Source: Mitsuaria sp. 7 (GTDB lineage Bacteria > Pseudomonadota > Gammaproteobacteria > Burkholderiales > Burkholderiaceae_C). Taken from it: a stretch of DNA of 64,000 nucleotides. Location of the stretch: NCBI RefSeq assembly GCF_001653795.1, contig NZ_CP011514.1:248001-312000 (forward strand), in the 5' to 3' direction. Below the pieces are notes generated by a model, which was given only the letters and a program-made list of their open reading frames with translations, did not search any database and was not told where the DNA came from. Shown piece by piece: positions 17,212-25,820 of this stretch; within the stretch, counting starts at the first letter, position 1, and every line of letters starts with the position of its first letter. The translations under genes and the position numbers were made by a program.

Positions 17212-18576
17212 ATGATTGACGCCTCCAAACCCGCATCGCCACGGATGGTCTGGGGGGTGGCGGCCCTGTTGACGGCCCTTTCCGACGCATTGCAGGCCAG
17301 ATTCCCCGTCATCACGGTGCAGGGCGAGCTGTCCGGCTTCACGCGGGCGGCCAGCGGCCACTGCTATTTCAGCCTGAAGGACGCGGAAGGCCAGCCGGCG
17401 ATGCTGCGCTGCGCCATGTTCCGGCGCGCGGCGTCGATGGTGGACTTCGCGCCACGGGACGGGATGACCGTCGAGCTGCGGGGCCGCCTCGACCTGTACG
17501 GACCGCGCGGCGAACTGCAGTTCATCGTCGAGTCGATGCGGCGCTCGGGCGAGGGCGCGCTGTACGAGCAGTTCCTGCGTCTGAAGGCGAAGCTGGAGTC
17601 GCTGGGCTACTTCGACGCCGACCGCAAGCGCCCCCCGCCGCCGTACGCGCGGCGGATCGGGGTGATCACCTCCACCGGCGCCGCGGCGCTGCAGGACGTG
17701 CTGACGGCCCTGCGCCGCAGAGCCCCGCACGCGCGGGTCTTCATCTATCCGACGCTGGTTCAAGGGAACGAGGCGCCGGCGGCGATCGTCCGCGCGCTGG
17801 CGACGGCCAACGAGCGCGCCGACGCCGAGGTGCTGCTGCTCGTGCGCGGCGGCGGTTCGCTGGAGGACCTGTGGGCCTTCAACGACGAGCGGGTCGTCCA
17901 GGCGGTGGCTGAATCGCCGCTGCCGGTGATCTGCGGCGTCGGGCACGAAACCGACATCACCCTGGCCGATTTGGCCGCCGACCTGCGCGCGCCCACGCCC
18001 ACGGCGGCGGCGGAGCTGGCCACGGTGTCGCGCCAGCAATGCCTGGAGACGCTGGAGGCGCTGGAGCGCCAGTTGGTGCGCCGCGTCGAGCAGCGCCTGG
18101 ACGGGGCGGCGCAGCGGCTGGACCGCCTCGCGTTGCGCCTGGCGCGGCCGGGCGACGCGCTGGCGAGACAGAGACGTCGGCTGGATCTGCTCTCGCAGCG
18201 GCTCGGCCAGGTGGCGCCGAGAACGGTCTCCATGGAATCGCAACGCCTGCGGCATCTGGAACAGCGCCTGAACCAGACCGCCCCGCGTGCGGCGGCCCTG
18301 CAGACACAGCGGTTGAGACATCTGGCGGAGCGGCTGGACCGCGCGCTGCCGCAGCAGGCGCAGCGCGGCGCGCACCGGCTGGACGCGCTGGAGGCGCGCC
18401 TGCAGGCGCTCGATCCGCGCCAGGTGCTGGCCCGGGGCTATGCCTGGCTGGACGACGGCCAGGGCCGGGCGCTGAGCTCGGTGGACCAGCTCCGCGAGGG
18501 TCAGGACTTGCGCGCCGTTCTTGCCGACGGCGAGGCCGAACTCAAGGTCGGGCGCGTCGTTCGCCAGGATGTCTGA
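17212..18576 (+). CDS. xseA: Exodeoxyribonuclease VII large subunit
   Basis: XseA is the catalytic subunit of a bidirectional single-strand DNA exonuclease. The N-terminal OB fold (VITVQGELSGFTRAASGHCYFSLKD...LRCAMFRR) is followed by the exonuclease domain. That domain shows RIGVITSTGAAALQDVLTALRRRAP, LVRGGGSLEDLWAFNDE, GVGHETDITLADLAADLRAPTPTAAAEL, then a coiled-coil region rich in RL/QR repeats and the ending VLARGYAWL. The 454-residue product from the ATG at 17212 fits the family; a TTG 48 bases upstream is possible but adds unrelated residues. The small subunit xseB is not adjacent. Confidence 0.95.
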   Translation: MIDASKPASPRMVWGVAALLTALSDALQARFPVITVQGELSGFTRAASGHCYFSLKDAEGQPAMLRCAMFRRAASMVDFAPRDGMTVELRGRLDLYGPRGELQFIVESMRRSGEGALYEQFLRLKAKLESLGYFDADRKRPPPPYARRIGVITSTGAAALQDVLTALRRRAPHARVFIYPTLVQGNEAPAAIVRALATANERADAEVLLLVRGGGSLEDLWAFNDERVVQAVAESPLPVICGVGHETDITLADLAADLRAPTPTAAAELATVSRQQCLETLEALERQLVRRVEQRLDGAAQRLDRLALRLARPGDALARQRRRLDLLSQRLGQVAPRTVSMESQRLRHLEQRLNQTAPRAAALQTQRLRHLAERLDRALPQQAQRGAHRLDALEARLQALDPRQVLARGYAWLDDGQGRALSSVDQLREGQDLRAVLADGEAELKVGRVVRQDV

Positions 18577-18691
18577 AGGCGGTCCGCGCCCCTCTGTGGC
18601 GCGGTATGCGTGCTCCCGGCAGGGGCATGGTTTGGCTGCCTACAATCTCCCGCGACATCCGTCCCATCAACCCACCGATTAGGAGTCCCAC

Positions 18692-19276
18692 ATGGAACAC
18701 GTCCTGCCCGAGCTGCCGTACGACAAGAAGGCGCTGGAGCCGCACATCAGCGCCGAGACGCTGGAGTACCACCACGGCAAGCACCACAAGGCCTACGTGG
18801 ACAACCTGAACAACCTGCAGAAGGGCACCGAGTTCGAGAGCAAGACGCTGGAAGAGATCGTCAAGACCTCCAGCGGCGGCATCTACAACAACGCCGCGCA
18901 GATCTGGAACCACACCTTCTTCTGGTCCTGCATGAAGCCCAACGGCGGCGGCGCGCCGACCGGCAAGCTGGCCGACGCCATCAACGCCAAGTGGGGCAGC
19001 GTCGACGCCTTCAAGGAAGCCTTCCAGAAGAGCGCCGTGGGCAACTTCGGTTCCGGCTGGACCTGGCTGGTGAAGAAGGCCGACGGCACCGTCGACATCG
19101 TCAACATGGGCGCCGCCGGCACCCCGCTGACGACCGGCGACACCGCGCTGCTGACGATCGACGTGTGGGAACACGCCTACTACATCGACTACCGCAACGC
19201 GCGTCCGAAGTTCGTCGAGACCTTCCTGAAGAGTCTGCTGAACTGGGACTTCGCCCAGGCCAACTTCGGCAACTGA
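18692..19276 (+). CDS. sodB: Superoxide dismutase [Fe]
   Basis: The enzyme converts superoxide to hydrogen peroxide and oxygen in the cytoplasm. The 194-residue product has the metal ligands His27 ([12 protein letters not shown]), His74 (IWNHTFFW), Asp157 and His161 ([11 protein letters not shown]). The iron-type signature [14 protein letters not shown] with the active-site Gln on the N-terminal side (Q70 in NNAAQIWNH) supports FeSOD over MnSOD. The gene stands alone, with TAGGAG before the ATG and a TACAAT -10-like box near 18641. It is followed by a double hairpin terminator. Confidence 0.96.
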   Translation: MEHVLPELPYDKKALEPHISAETLEYHHGKHHKAYVDNLNNLQKGTEFESKTLEEIVKTSSGGIYNNAAQIWNHTFFWSCMKPNGGGAPTGKLADAINAKWGSVDAFKEAFQKSAVGNFGSGWTWLVKKADGTVDIVNMGAAGTPLTTGDTALLTIDVWEHAYYIDYRNARPKFVETFLKSLLNWDFAQANFGN

Positions 19277-19281
19277 CCCAC

Positions 19282-19345
19282 CGGCGCCCGCTCAAGCGGG
19301 CGCCGATGAAGGAACGGCCCGGGAATCGCTTCCCGGGCCGTTGTC
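19282..19345 (+). terminator. Double hairpin terminator after sodB
   Basis: A first 10-bp hairpin (19282-19305, TCAA loop) is followed by a second with a 13-bp perfect stem (19313-19325 / 19330-19342, TCGC loop) and a weakly T-rich tail. The stem is symmetric and could also stop transcription from the opposite strand, that is, from the DUF192 gene. Confidence 0.8.
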
Positions 19346-19384
19346 ATTTGAGCGGTCGAATCGCCAGCGTGGCCGGCCGCCCGA

Positions 19385-19897
19385 TCACTTGGGCCAGGGG
19401 CCGCCGCGCAGCTTGGCGCCGGCCTTGAGGCCGCGCTTGTCGAACCAGCCCTTGTTCATTTCGAGCACGTAGCGCACCGGCTTGGTCGAGCAGTGCGAGA
19501 CGTCGGACAGCGGCTGCATCTCGACGATGTTGACGATGGTGCCGTCGTCGCCGACGAAGGCGGCCGACAGCGGGATCAGCGTGTTGCGCATCCAGAAGCA
19601 CTGCTGCGAGGGCTGCTCGAAGACGAACACCATGCCGGCGTTCTGCGCCATCTCCTTGCGGGCCATCAGGCCGATGGCGCGCTGCTCTTCCGTGCGGGCG
19701 ACCTCGGCGTGGATCAGATGCATGCCGGCGCCGAGTTCGACGACCGGCAGGCCGGTCTGCGGAATCTGCTGGGCGGCCGCCGGGCCTGCCGTCGTCAGGG
19801 CGGTCAATGCCACCACGGCCGACAACACCGTCGACAGCGTGGCGGCGCGGACGGACGAAAGAACGACGGACGATGCCGCTTGTTTGATATTGAGCAT
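19385..19897 (-). CDS. Exported DUF192 protein
   Basis: The 170-residue protein has a long signal peptide (hydrophobic stretch about residues 17-40, cleavage near AAAQQ). The DUF192 domain follows, with AEVARTEEQRAIGLMARKEM, GMVFVFEQPSQQCFWMRNTLIPLSAAFVGDDGTIVNIVEM and a C-terminal VLEMNKGWFDKRGLKAGAKL. All three are hallmark segments of this family of small exported or archaeal proteins of unknown biochemical role. It is divergent from the copper ATPase gene, 35 bases apart, so the two may share a control region. Confidence 0.9.
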   Translation of the reverse strand: MLNIKQAASSVVLSSVRAATLSTVLSAVVALTALTTAGPAAAQQIPQTGLPVVELGAGMHLIHAEVARTEEQRAIGLMARKEMAQNAGMVFVFEQPSQQCFWMRNTLIPLSAAFVGDDGTIVNIVEMQPLSDVSHCSTKPVRYVLEMNKGWFDKRGLKAGAKLRGGPWPK

Positions 19898-19932
19898 GTT
19901 GTCACCTCAAGGTTTGGCGGATTATCGCGGCC

Positions 19933-22302
19933 ATGTTGCCCGCCCCAGCCGCCACGGTGTCCGCCGGCGCCCCGGGCGCCGATGCCGGACGCGCCAATCG
20001 CCCCGGTCCCGACGCAGCGCTGACGCGCGCTCGGTTCCGTCTGTCGGGACTGCACTGCGCGACCTGCGCCGGGCTGGTCGAGTCCCTGCTGCACGCGCAG
20101 CGCGGTGTGCGCTCGGCCGAGGTGCAGCCATCGACGCAGACGCTGGTGCTGGACTGGCAGCCGGACCTCGCGACGATCGAGCAGTTGCGGCAGTCGCTCG
20201 CACCCGCGGGCTACGACTTCGTGCCCGACCTCGCCGGACCGGCGCGCGACCTGCGCAGGCGCGAGCATCGGCAGGCGCTCTGGCGGCTGTTCGTCGCCGG
20301 CTTCCTGATGATGCAGGTGATGATGCTGGCGTGGCCGTCCTACGTGGCCGCGCCGGGCGAGCTCGCGCCCGATCAGGCCGTGCTCCTGCGCTGGGGCCAA
20401 TGGGTGCTGACCCTGCCGGTGATGCTGCTGGCCGCCGGGCCGTTCTTCCGCGCGGCGTGGCGTCAACTGCGCGGACGGCGGCTGGGCATGGACGTGCCGG
20501 TGGCGCTCGGACTGGGCGTGGCCTTCGTGGCCGGCAGCGGCGCGACGCTGGACCCGGGCGGTCCGTTCGGCCACGAGGTCTTCTTCGACTCGATCACGAT
20601 GTTCGTGACCTTCCTGCTCGGCGCGCGCTATCTGGAGCTGCGCGCGCGGCATCGCGCGGCAGAGGCGCTTGAACAGGCCGAGGAAGCTTTGCCCGATGAC
20701 GTCGAGCGCCTGCGGCCGGACGGCTCGACGGAACGGGTGGCGATCGGGCAACTCGTCGTTGGCGATCGGGTGCGCGTCGCCGCGGGGCAACGCCTGCCGG
20801 CCGATGCGATCGTCGAGGCCGGCCATGGTGCGGCCGACGAATCCCTGTTGACCGGCGAATCGCGCCCGGTCGCGAAGTCGCCGGGCGATGCCGTGCTCGC
20901 GGGCAGTCTCAATCTCGCCGGCGTGCTCACGCTGCGCGTGCGCCAGGTCGGCGAGCAGACCCGCCTTGCGGGCATCCGCCAGTTGATGGCCCAGGCGTTC
21001 CAGGACCGGCCGACGATGCTCCGTGCGGCGGACCGCGTCGCGGGCTGGTTCCTCGCGGGGGTCCTGGTGCTGGCCGGGGCGGCCGCGCTTGCTTGGCAAC
21101 TCGTCGATCCGTCGCGGTCGGTGGCGGTGGCCGTGTCGGTCCTGATCGTGACCTGTCCCTGCGCGCTCTCGCTCGCAGCGCCGGCCGCGTGGGTCGCCGC
21201 CGCGGGCGCGTTGGCGCGGCGCGGATTGCTGCTGTCGCGGCTCGACGCGATGGAATCACTGGCAGATGTCGACCGCATCGTGATGGACAAGACCGGCACC
21301 TTGACCGACCCCGCGCCGCGCCTGCGCCGAGTGAGGGCACACGCGTCGGATGTTGATGCGGACATGGATGCGGACATGGATGTGGATGCGGATACGGATA
21401 CGGAGGCCTTGGCTGCGGCCGCGGTGCTGGCCGCGGGTTCGCTCCATCCGTTGTCACGGGCGCTGGCGGCGGCGCTGTCGGCGCTGCTCGGCGCCAACGA
21501 CGAATGGGCGATCGAGGAGTTCAGCGGACGAGGCCTCGAAGGCGTCGACGCTCGTGGACAGCGATGGCGTCTCGGTTCGTCGCCATGGGCTATCGACGCG
21601 CGCAGCCCGACGGGCATATCGCCGGCTTCGCCGGATTCGCTGAAGCTGAACTTGACCGATGCCCAGATCGTCCTGACCTGCGATGGCATCGTGCGCGCCG
21701 CGTGGCAGGTCGATGAAAGCCTGCGCGATGGCGCAGCGGCGGCCATCGCCGAATGGCACGCCCTGGGCCTTGCGGTCGAACTGCTGTCGGGCGATGCGCC
21801 TGCTCGCGTCGAGGCCGCCGCGTTCGAGGCCGGTATCGCCCATTGGCGCGGCGGCGCACGACCAGAGGACAAGCTCCAGCACGTCACCGCGCTGCAATCC
21901 CAGGGGCATCGCGTGCTGATGATCGGAGACGGCATCAACGACGCGCCCGTGCTCGCGCGGGCGCAGGTGTCGGTGGCGATGGGGCAGGGCGCCGACCTCG
22001 CGAAGGCACGCGCGGACGCGGTGCTGACGTCGGACCGGCTGGATGCGATCACGACCGCGCTGCGGCTCTCGCGTCGTACGCGCCGCGTCGTGCGCCAGAA
22101 CCTCGCCTGGTCGGCGCTCTACAACGCCGTGTGCGTGCCGATGGCGCTGGTCGGCTGGCTGCCGCCGTGGGCCGCCGGCCTGGGCATGGCGACGAGTTCG
22201 CTGCTGGTCGTCGCCAATGCGGCTCGGCTGGGCCGCGAGTCGGTCGTGCGACCCGTTGCGCAATCCATCGTCCAAGTGCCCGCGCAGCCGGTCGACGCCT
22301 GA
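19933..22302 (+). CDS. ccoI: Cu-translocating P1B-type ATPase for cbb3 oxidase assembly
   Basis: The 789-residue inner-membrane ATPase exports copper for the cbb3 oxidase. It has an N-terminal metal-binding motif LHCATCAGL (C42 and C45), eight expected membrane helices, the actuator motif LLTGESRPV, the ion-binding CPC (TCPCALSLA, about residue 409), the phosphorylated aspartate in DKTGTLTD (about 451) and the hinge MIGDGINDAPVLA. An odd acidic repeat of alternating Asp-Ala/Met/Val/Thr (about residues 472-490, from 21349) is inserted in the soluble P/N-domain region. The adjacent ccoS and ccoNOQP support the CcoI/FixI assignment over a general copper exporter. Confidence 0.93.
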   Translation: MLPAPAATVSAGAPGADAGRANRPGPDAALTRARFRLSGLHCATCAGLVESLLHAQRGVRSAEVQPSTQTLVLDWQPDLATIEQLRQSLAPAGYDFVPDLAGPARDLRRREHRQALWRLFVAGFLMMQVMMLAWPSYVAAPGELAPDQAVLLRWGQWVLTLPVMLLAAGPFFRAAWRQLRGRRLGMDVPVALGLGVAFVAGSGATLDPGGPFGHEVFFDSITMFVTFLLGARYLELRARHRAAEALEQAEEALPDDVERLRPDGSTERVAIGQLVVGDRVRVAAGQRLPADAIVEAGHGAADESLLTGESRPVAKSPGDAVLAGSLNLAGVLTLRVRQVGEQTRLAGIRQLMAQAFQDRPTMLRAADRVAGWFLAGVLVLAGAAALAWQLVDPSRSVAVAVSVLIVTCPCALSLAAPAAWVAAAGALARRGLLLSRLDAMESLADVDRIVMDKTGTLTDPAPRLRRVRAHASDVDADMDADMDVDADTDTEALAAAAVLAAGSLHPLSRALAAALSALLGANDEWAIEEFSGRGLEGVDARGQRWRLGSSPWAIDARSPTGISPASPDSLKLNLTDAQIVLTCDGIVRAAWQVDESLRDGAAAAIAEWHALGLAVELLSGDAPARVEAAAFEAGIAHWRGGARPEDKLQHVTALQSQGHRVLMIGDGINDAPVLARAQVSVAMGQGADLAKARADAVLTSDRLDAITTALRLSRRTRRVVRQNLAWSALYNAVCVPMALVGWLPPWAAGLGMATSSLLVVANAARLGRESVVRPVAQSIVQVPAQPVDA

Positions 22303-22315
22303 AGGACGACCGCCC

Positions 22316-22462
22316 ATGGACATCCTCTATCTCCTGATCCCGTTGTCGGTCGTGCTCGTGCTGCTGGTGCTGGCGGTGTTCGGCTGGGCGGTGCAGGACG
22401 GTCAACTCGAGTCGCTGGACCGGGAAGGTCAACGAATCCTCGAGGACGACGCGCAAGCTTGA
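22316..22462 (+). CDS. ccoS: cbb3 oxidase maturation protein CcoS
   Basis: This 48-residue protein begins [30 protein letters not shown]: one membrane helix followed by the typical W-A-V-x-x-G-Q-(F/L)-(D/E) of CcoS/FixS. A short acidic tail follows. CcoS is needed for insertion of cofactors into cbb3 oxidase. It lies 13 bases after ccoI. Its stop codon overlaps the Fnr-type box in front of ccoN. Confidence 0.92.
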   Translation: MDILYLLIPLSVVLVLLVLAVFGWAVQDGQLESLDREGQRILEDDAQA

Positions 22463-22472
22463 CGCGCATCAA
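22459..22472. promoter_or_regulatory. Fnr/Anr-type box upstream of ccoN
   Basis: TTGAC-GCGC-ATCAA matches the Fnr/Anr consensus TTGAT-N4-ATCAA at 9 of 10 positions. It lies 66 bases before the ccoN start, the right place for oxygen-responsive activation of ccoNOQP by the Fnr-like regulator encoded at 27.7-28.5 kb. Confidence 0.75.
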
Positions 22473-22538
22473 CACGCTCTTCGAGACGACGCCGAACAAT
22501 CGACGTCATTCGCGCAACAAGCGCCTCGAGGAGCCAGC

Positions 22539-24047
22539 ATGGCAAGCCAATCAGGGTCGGAGGGAGGACGCGCCAGCACGTCCAGGGAGGCACGCGGTGA
22601 TGCATCCGGTGATGCACCCGGTGATGCGCCCAGCTATGAGGACGGCGTGGTCCGCGCGTTCTCGCTGGCGGCGGTGTTGTGGGGCGTGGTGGGGATGGGG
22701 GTCGGCGTGCTCATCGCCGCGCAGCTCGCCTGGCCGGCGCTGAACTTCGGCATCCCCTGGCTGAGCTACGGCCGACTGCGGCCGCTGCACACGAACGCGG
22801 TGATCTTCGCCTTCGGCGGCTGCGTGCTGATGGCCACGGCCTTCCACGTCGTGCAGCGCACGAGCCATGTGCGGCTCTTCGCGCCGGGCCTGGCGTGGTT
22901 CACCTTCTGGGGCTGGCAACTGGTGATGGTGCTGGCCGCGATCACGCTGCCGATGGGCCTGACGACCGGCAAGGAATACGCCGAGCTCGAATGGCCGATC
23001 GACCTGCTCATCGCCGTCGTCTGGGTGTCCTACGCGATCGTCTTCTTCGGCACGATCGGCGTGCGGCGCGTGCGCCACATCTACGTCGCCAACTGGTTCT
23101 TCGGCGCCTTCATCATCGCCGTGGCGCTGCTGCACATCGTCAACAGCGCGGAGATCCCGGTCTCGCTCACCAAGAGCTACTCCGCCTACGCCGGCGTGCA
23201 GGACGCGATGGTGCAGTGGTGGTACGGCCACAACGCGGTCGGCTTCTTCCTGACGGCCGGTTTCCTCGGGCTGATGTACTACTACATCCCCAAGCAGGCC
23301 AACCGGCCGGTCTACAGCTACCGGCTCTCGATCGTCCACTTCTGGGCGCTGATCTTCACCTACATGTGGGCGGGGCCGCACCACCTGCACTACACGGCGC
23401 TGCCCGACTGGGCGCAGAGCGTGGGCATGCTGTTCTCGCTGGTGCTGCTGGCGCCGAGCTGGGGCGGGATGATCAACGGCGTGATGACGCTCAGCGGCGC
23501 CTGGCACAAGCTGCGCGACGATCCCATCCTGAAGTTCCTGATCGTCGCGCTGTCGTTCTACGGCATGTCGACCTTCGAGGGGCCGATGATGTCGATCAAG
23601 ACCGTCAACGCGCTCTCGCACTACACCGACTGGACCGTCGGCCACGTGCACAGCGGGGCGCTGGGCTGGGTGGGCTTCATCTCGATGGGCGCGCTGTACC
23701 ACCTGATCCCGCGCATGTACGGCCGCATCGAGATGTACTCGAAGCGCGCCATCGAGCTGCACTTCTGGATCGCCACGCTGGGCATCGTGCTCTACATCGC
23801 CGCGATGTGGATCGCCGGCGTGATGCAGGGCCTGATGTGGCGCGCGGTGAACCCGGACGGCACGCTGACCTGGACCTTCGCCGAGGGTGTCAAGGCCACC
23901 TATCCGTTCTACGTGGTGCGCCTGCTCGGCGGTCTGCTCTACCTGGGCGGCATGTGCCTGATGGCCTGGAACGTCGTGATGACGGTCCGCGTCGGCCGGC
24001 CGGTCCGCCATCCCATCCCCGGCGCCGCGCTCGCGGCCGCCGCCTGA
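22539..24047 (+). CDS. ccoN: cbb3-type cytochrome c oxidase subunit I
   Basis: CcoN is the heme b / heme b3-CuB core of the high-affinity oxidase. The 502-residue protein has the membrane segments and histidines of the family: [41 protein letters not shown] (CuB ligand and crosslinked tyrosine region), [15 protein letters not shown], and [17 protein letters not shown] for the heme ligands. The first 35 residues are a variable, glycine/aspartate-rich extension. It contains three tandem 12-bp repeats ([12 protein letters not shown], 22596-22631) not expected in CcoN. The ATG at 22539 follows GAGGAG at the proper distance. Confidence 0.96.
   Translation: MASQSGSEGGRASTSREARGDASGDAPGDAPSYEDGVVRAFSLAAVLWGVVGMGVGVLIAAQLAWPALNFGIPWLSYGRLRPLHTNAVIFAFGGCVLMATAFHVVQRTSHVRLFAPGLAWFTFWGWQLVMVLAAITLPMGLTTGKEYAELEWPIDLLIAVVWVSYAIVFFGTIGVRRVRHIYVANWFFGAFIIAVALLHIVNSAEIPVSLTKSYSAYAGVQDAMVQWWYGHNAVGFFLTAGFLGLMYYYIPKQANRPVYSYRLSIVHFWALIFTYMWAGPHHLHYTALPDWAQSVGMLFSLVLLAPSWGGMINGVMTLSGAWHKLRDDPILKFLIVALSFYGMSTFEGPMMSIKTVNALSHYTDWTVGHVHSGALGWVGFISMGALYHLIPRMYGRIEMYSKRAIELHFWIATLGIVLYIAAMWIAGVMQGLMWRAVNPDGTLTWTFAEGVKATYPFYVVRLLGGLLYLGGMCLMAWNVVMTVRVGRPVRHPIPGAALAAAA
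22596..22631 (+). repeat. Tandem 12-bp repeat in the ccoN 5' end (3 copies)
   Basis: Three copies of GGTGATGCxyCC lie back to back and encode [12 protein letters not shown] in the N-terminal extension of CcoN. Copy-number change would keep the frame. Confidence 0.75.
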
Positions 24048-24068
24048 TCGCACACCCAGGAGCCAGCC

Positions 24069-24695
24069 ATGGCCAACCCCCATGCCACAGCACGCGGTCA
24101 CGAGCGCATCGAGACCAGCAACTTCCTGATGATCGTGCTGGTGGTGCTGACGGTGATCGTCGGCGGCATCGTCGAGATCGTCCCGCTGTTCTTCCAGCGC
24201 TCGACCACGCAGCCCGTCGAACATCTCAAACCCTACACGCCGTTGCAGCTCGCCGGCCGTGACGTCTACATCCGCGAGGGTTGCTACAACTGCCACTCGC
24301 AGATGATCCGGCCGCTGCGCGCCGAGACGCTGCGCTACGGCCACTACTCGGTGGCGGGCGAGTTCGTCTACGACCACCCCTTCCAGTGGGGCAGCAAGCG
24401 CACCGGGCCGGACCTGGCCCGCGTCGGCGGCAAGTACAGCGACGAGTGGCACCGCCTGCACCTGACCAATCCGCGCGACCTCGTGCCCGAGTCCAACATG
24501 CCCGCCTACGCGTGGCTGGCCGGTGCGGCGCTGGATCCGAAGGAGTTGGCGCCCAAGATGCGCGGCCTGCGGACCGTCGGCGTGCCCTACACCGACGAGC
24601 AGATCGCCCAGGCCGGCGATGACGTCAAGGGCCGCACCGAGATGGACGCGGTCGTCGCCTACCTGCAGGTGCTGGGCACCGCGCTGAAGCCTTGA
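24069..24695 (+). CDS. ccoO: cbb3-type cytochrome c oxidase subunit II (mono-heme c)
   Basis: The 208-residue protein has one N-terminal membrane anchor ([25 protein letters not shown], residues about 18-42) and a periplasmic mono-heme cytochrome c domain. That domain carries [11 protein letters not shown] as heme-binding site and a later methionine ligand in [51 protein letters not shown] is the CcoO signature. It passes electrons to CcoN and follows ccoN by 21 bases in the operon. Confidence 0.96.
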   Translation: MANPHATARGHERIETSNFLMIVLVVLTVIVGGIVEIVPLFFQRSTTQPVEHLKPYTPLQLAGRDVYIREGCYNCHSQMIRPLRAETLRYGHYSVAGEFVYDHPFQWGSKRTGPDLARVGGKYSDEWHRLHLTNPRDLVPESNMPAYAWLAGAALDPKELAPKMRGLRTVGVPYTDEQIAQAGDDVKGRTEMDAVVAYLQVLGTALKP

Positions 24696-24707
24696 GCGGA
24701 GATCGTC

Positions 24708-24884
24708 ATGCCCGACATGGATCTGAATGCATTGCGCTCGGCGGTGACGGTGGTGTCGCTGCTGGTGTTCGTCGGCATCGTGATCTGGGCCTATGCCCGG
24801 CACAACCGCGAACGTTTCGAAGACCTGGGCGCGCTTGTCCTGGCGGACGAAGATGCCGCGCCCCGAGGAGGTCGTCATGAGTGA
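24708..24884 (+). CDS. ccoQ: cbb3-type oxidase small subunit CcoQ
   Basis: A 58-residue protein begins MPDMDLNALRSAVTVVSLLVFVGIVIWAYARHNRERFEDLG. It has one membrane helix (about residues 12-29), then a basic stop-transfer stretch and the RFEEA-like segment typical of CcoQ/FixQ, which stabilises the oxidase complex. A GGAG lies just before the ATG. The gene overlaps the ccoP start (ATG at 24877, TGA ending 24884), so ccoQ and ccoP are translationally coupled. Confidence 0.9.
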   Translation: MPDMDLNALRSAVTVVSLLVFVGIVIWAYARHNRERFEDLGALVLADEDAAPRGGRHE

Positions 24885-25779
24885 TTTCGTTTCGAACGGC
24901 TGGTCGCTGTTCGTGGCCGCGGCGACGGTGCTCGGCCTCGCGCTGTGCCTGGCGCTGCTGATCATCGCCAGCCGCCGCAAGGTGATGGCCGAGGACAACT
25001 CCACCGGCCACGTCTGGGACGAGGACATCCGCGAACTCAACAATCCGCTGCCGCGCTGGTGGATGGTGCTGTTCGTGCTGACGGTGGTGTTCTCGGGGCT
25101 CTATCTGGCGCTGTACCCCGGCCTCGGCGCGTATGCGGGATCGCTGGGCTGGTCGAGCACCGGGCAGTACGAGGCCGAGCAGGCCGCGGCGCGCACCGCG
25201 ATGCACACGATCTATGCGCGATTCGATGGGAAGCCGGTCGAGTCGCTGGCCGCGGACCCGCAGGCCAGGGCCATCGGCGAGCGGCTCTTCGCCAACAACT
25301 GTGCGACCTGTCATGGCTCGGACGCCAAAGGCTCGAAGGGATTCCCCAACCTGACCGACAACGACTGGCTCTACGGCGGCACTGGCGACACCATCGTCCA
25401 GACCATCACGCAGGGACGCGAGGGCACGATGCCGCCGATGGCCGCGGCGGTGGGCAACGGCGAGGACGTGCGCAACCTCGCGCACTACGTGATGAGCCTG
25501 TCGGGCAGCCCGCACAACTCCGTGGCGGCGGCGCTCGGAAAGTCGAAGTTCAGCGCCTGCGCGGCCTGTCACGGCATGGACGGCAAGGGCAACCAGGCGC
25601 TGGGCGCGCCCAACCTCACCGACAAGGTCTGGCTGCACGGCTGGGGCGAGTCCGCCATCGTCGCGATGGTCAACAACGGCAAGCACAGCCACATGCCCGA
25701 GCACGGCTCGCGCCTGAGCCCGGAGCAGATCCGCGTGCTCGCGGGCTACGTCTGGGGACTGTCCCACGAGCAGCCCTGA
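24877..25779 (+). CDS. ccoP: cbb3-type cytochrome c oxidase subunit III (di-heme c)
   Basis: The 300-residue protein has two N-terminal membrane helices (about residues 6-27 and 58-78), the CcoP segment HVWDEDIRELNNPLPRWWMVLF and two cytochrome c domains. The heme motifs are CATCHGSD and CAACHGMD, with methionine ligands in TMPPMAAAV and SHMPEHG. It accepts electrons from periplasmic cytochromes and passes them to CcoO/CcoN. The ATG at 24877 is chosen because GAGGAGG lies 5 bases upstream and the family start MSDFVSNGWSLFV follows; a longer open frame overlaps ccoQ and is rejected. Confidence 0.96.
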   Translation: MSDFVSNGWSLFVAAATVLGLALCLALLIIASRRKVMAEDNSTGHVWDEDIRELNNPLPRWWMVLFVLTVVFSGLYLALYPGLGAYAGSLGWSSTGQYEAEQAAARTAMHTIYARFDGKPVESLAADPQARAIGERLFANNCATCHGSDAKGSKGFPNLTDNDWLYGGTGDTIVQTITQGREGTMPPMAAAVGNGEDVRNLAHYVMSLSGSPHNSVAAALGKSKFSACAACHGMDGKGNQALGAPNLTDKVWLHGWGESAIVAMVNNGKHSHMPEHGSRLSPEQIRVLAGYVWGLSHEQP

Positions 25780-25820
25780 GGCACGAGCAATGAGCAATGT
25801 GCAATGAGCAGTCCTGAGCC

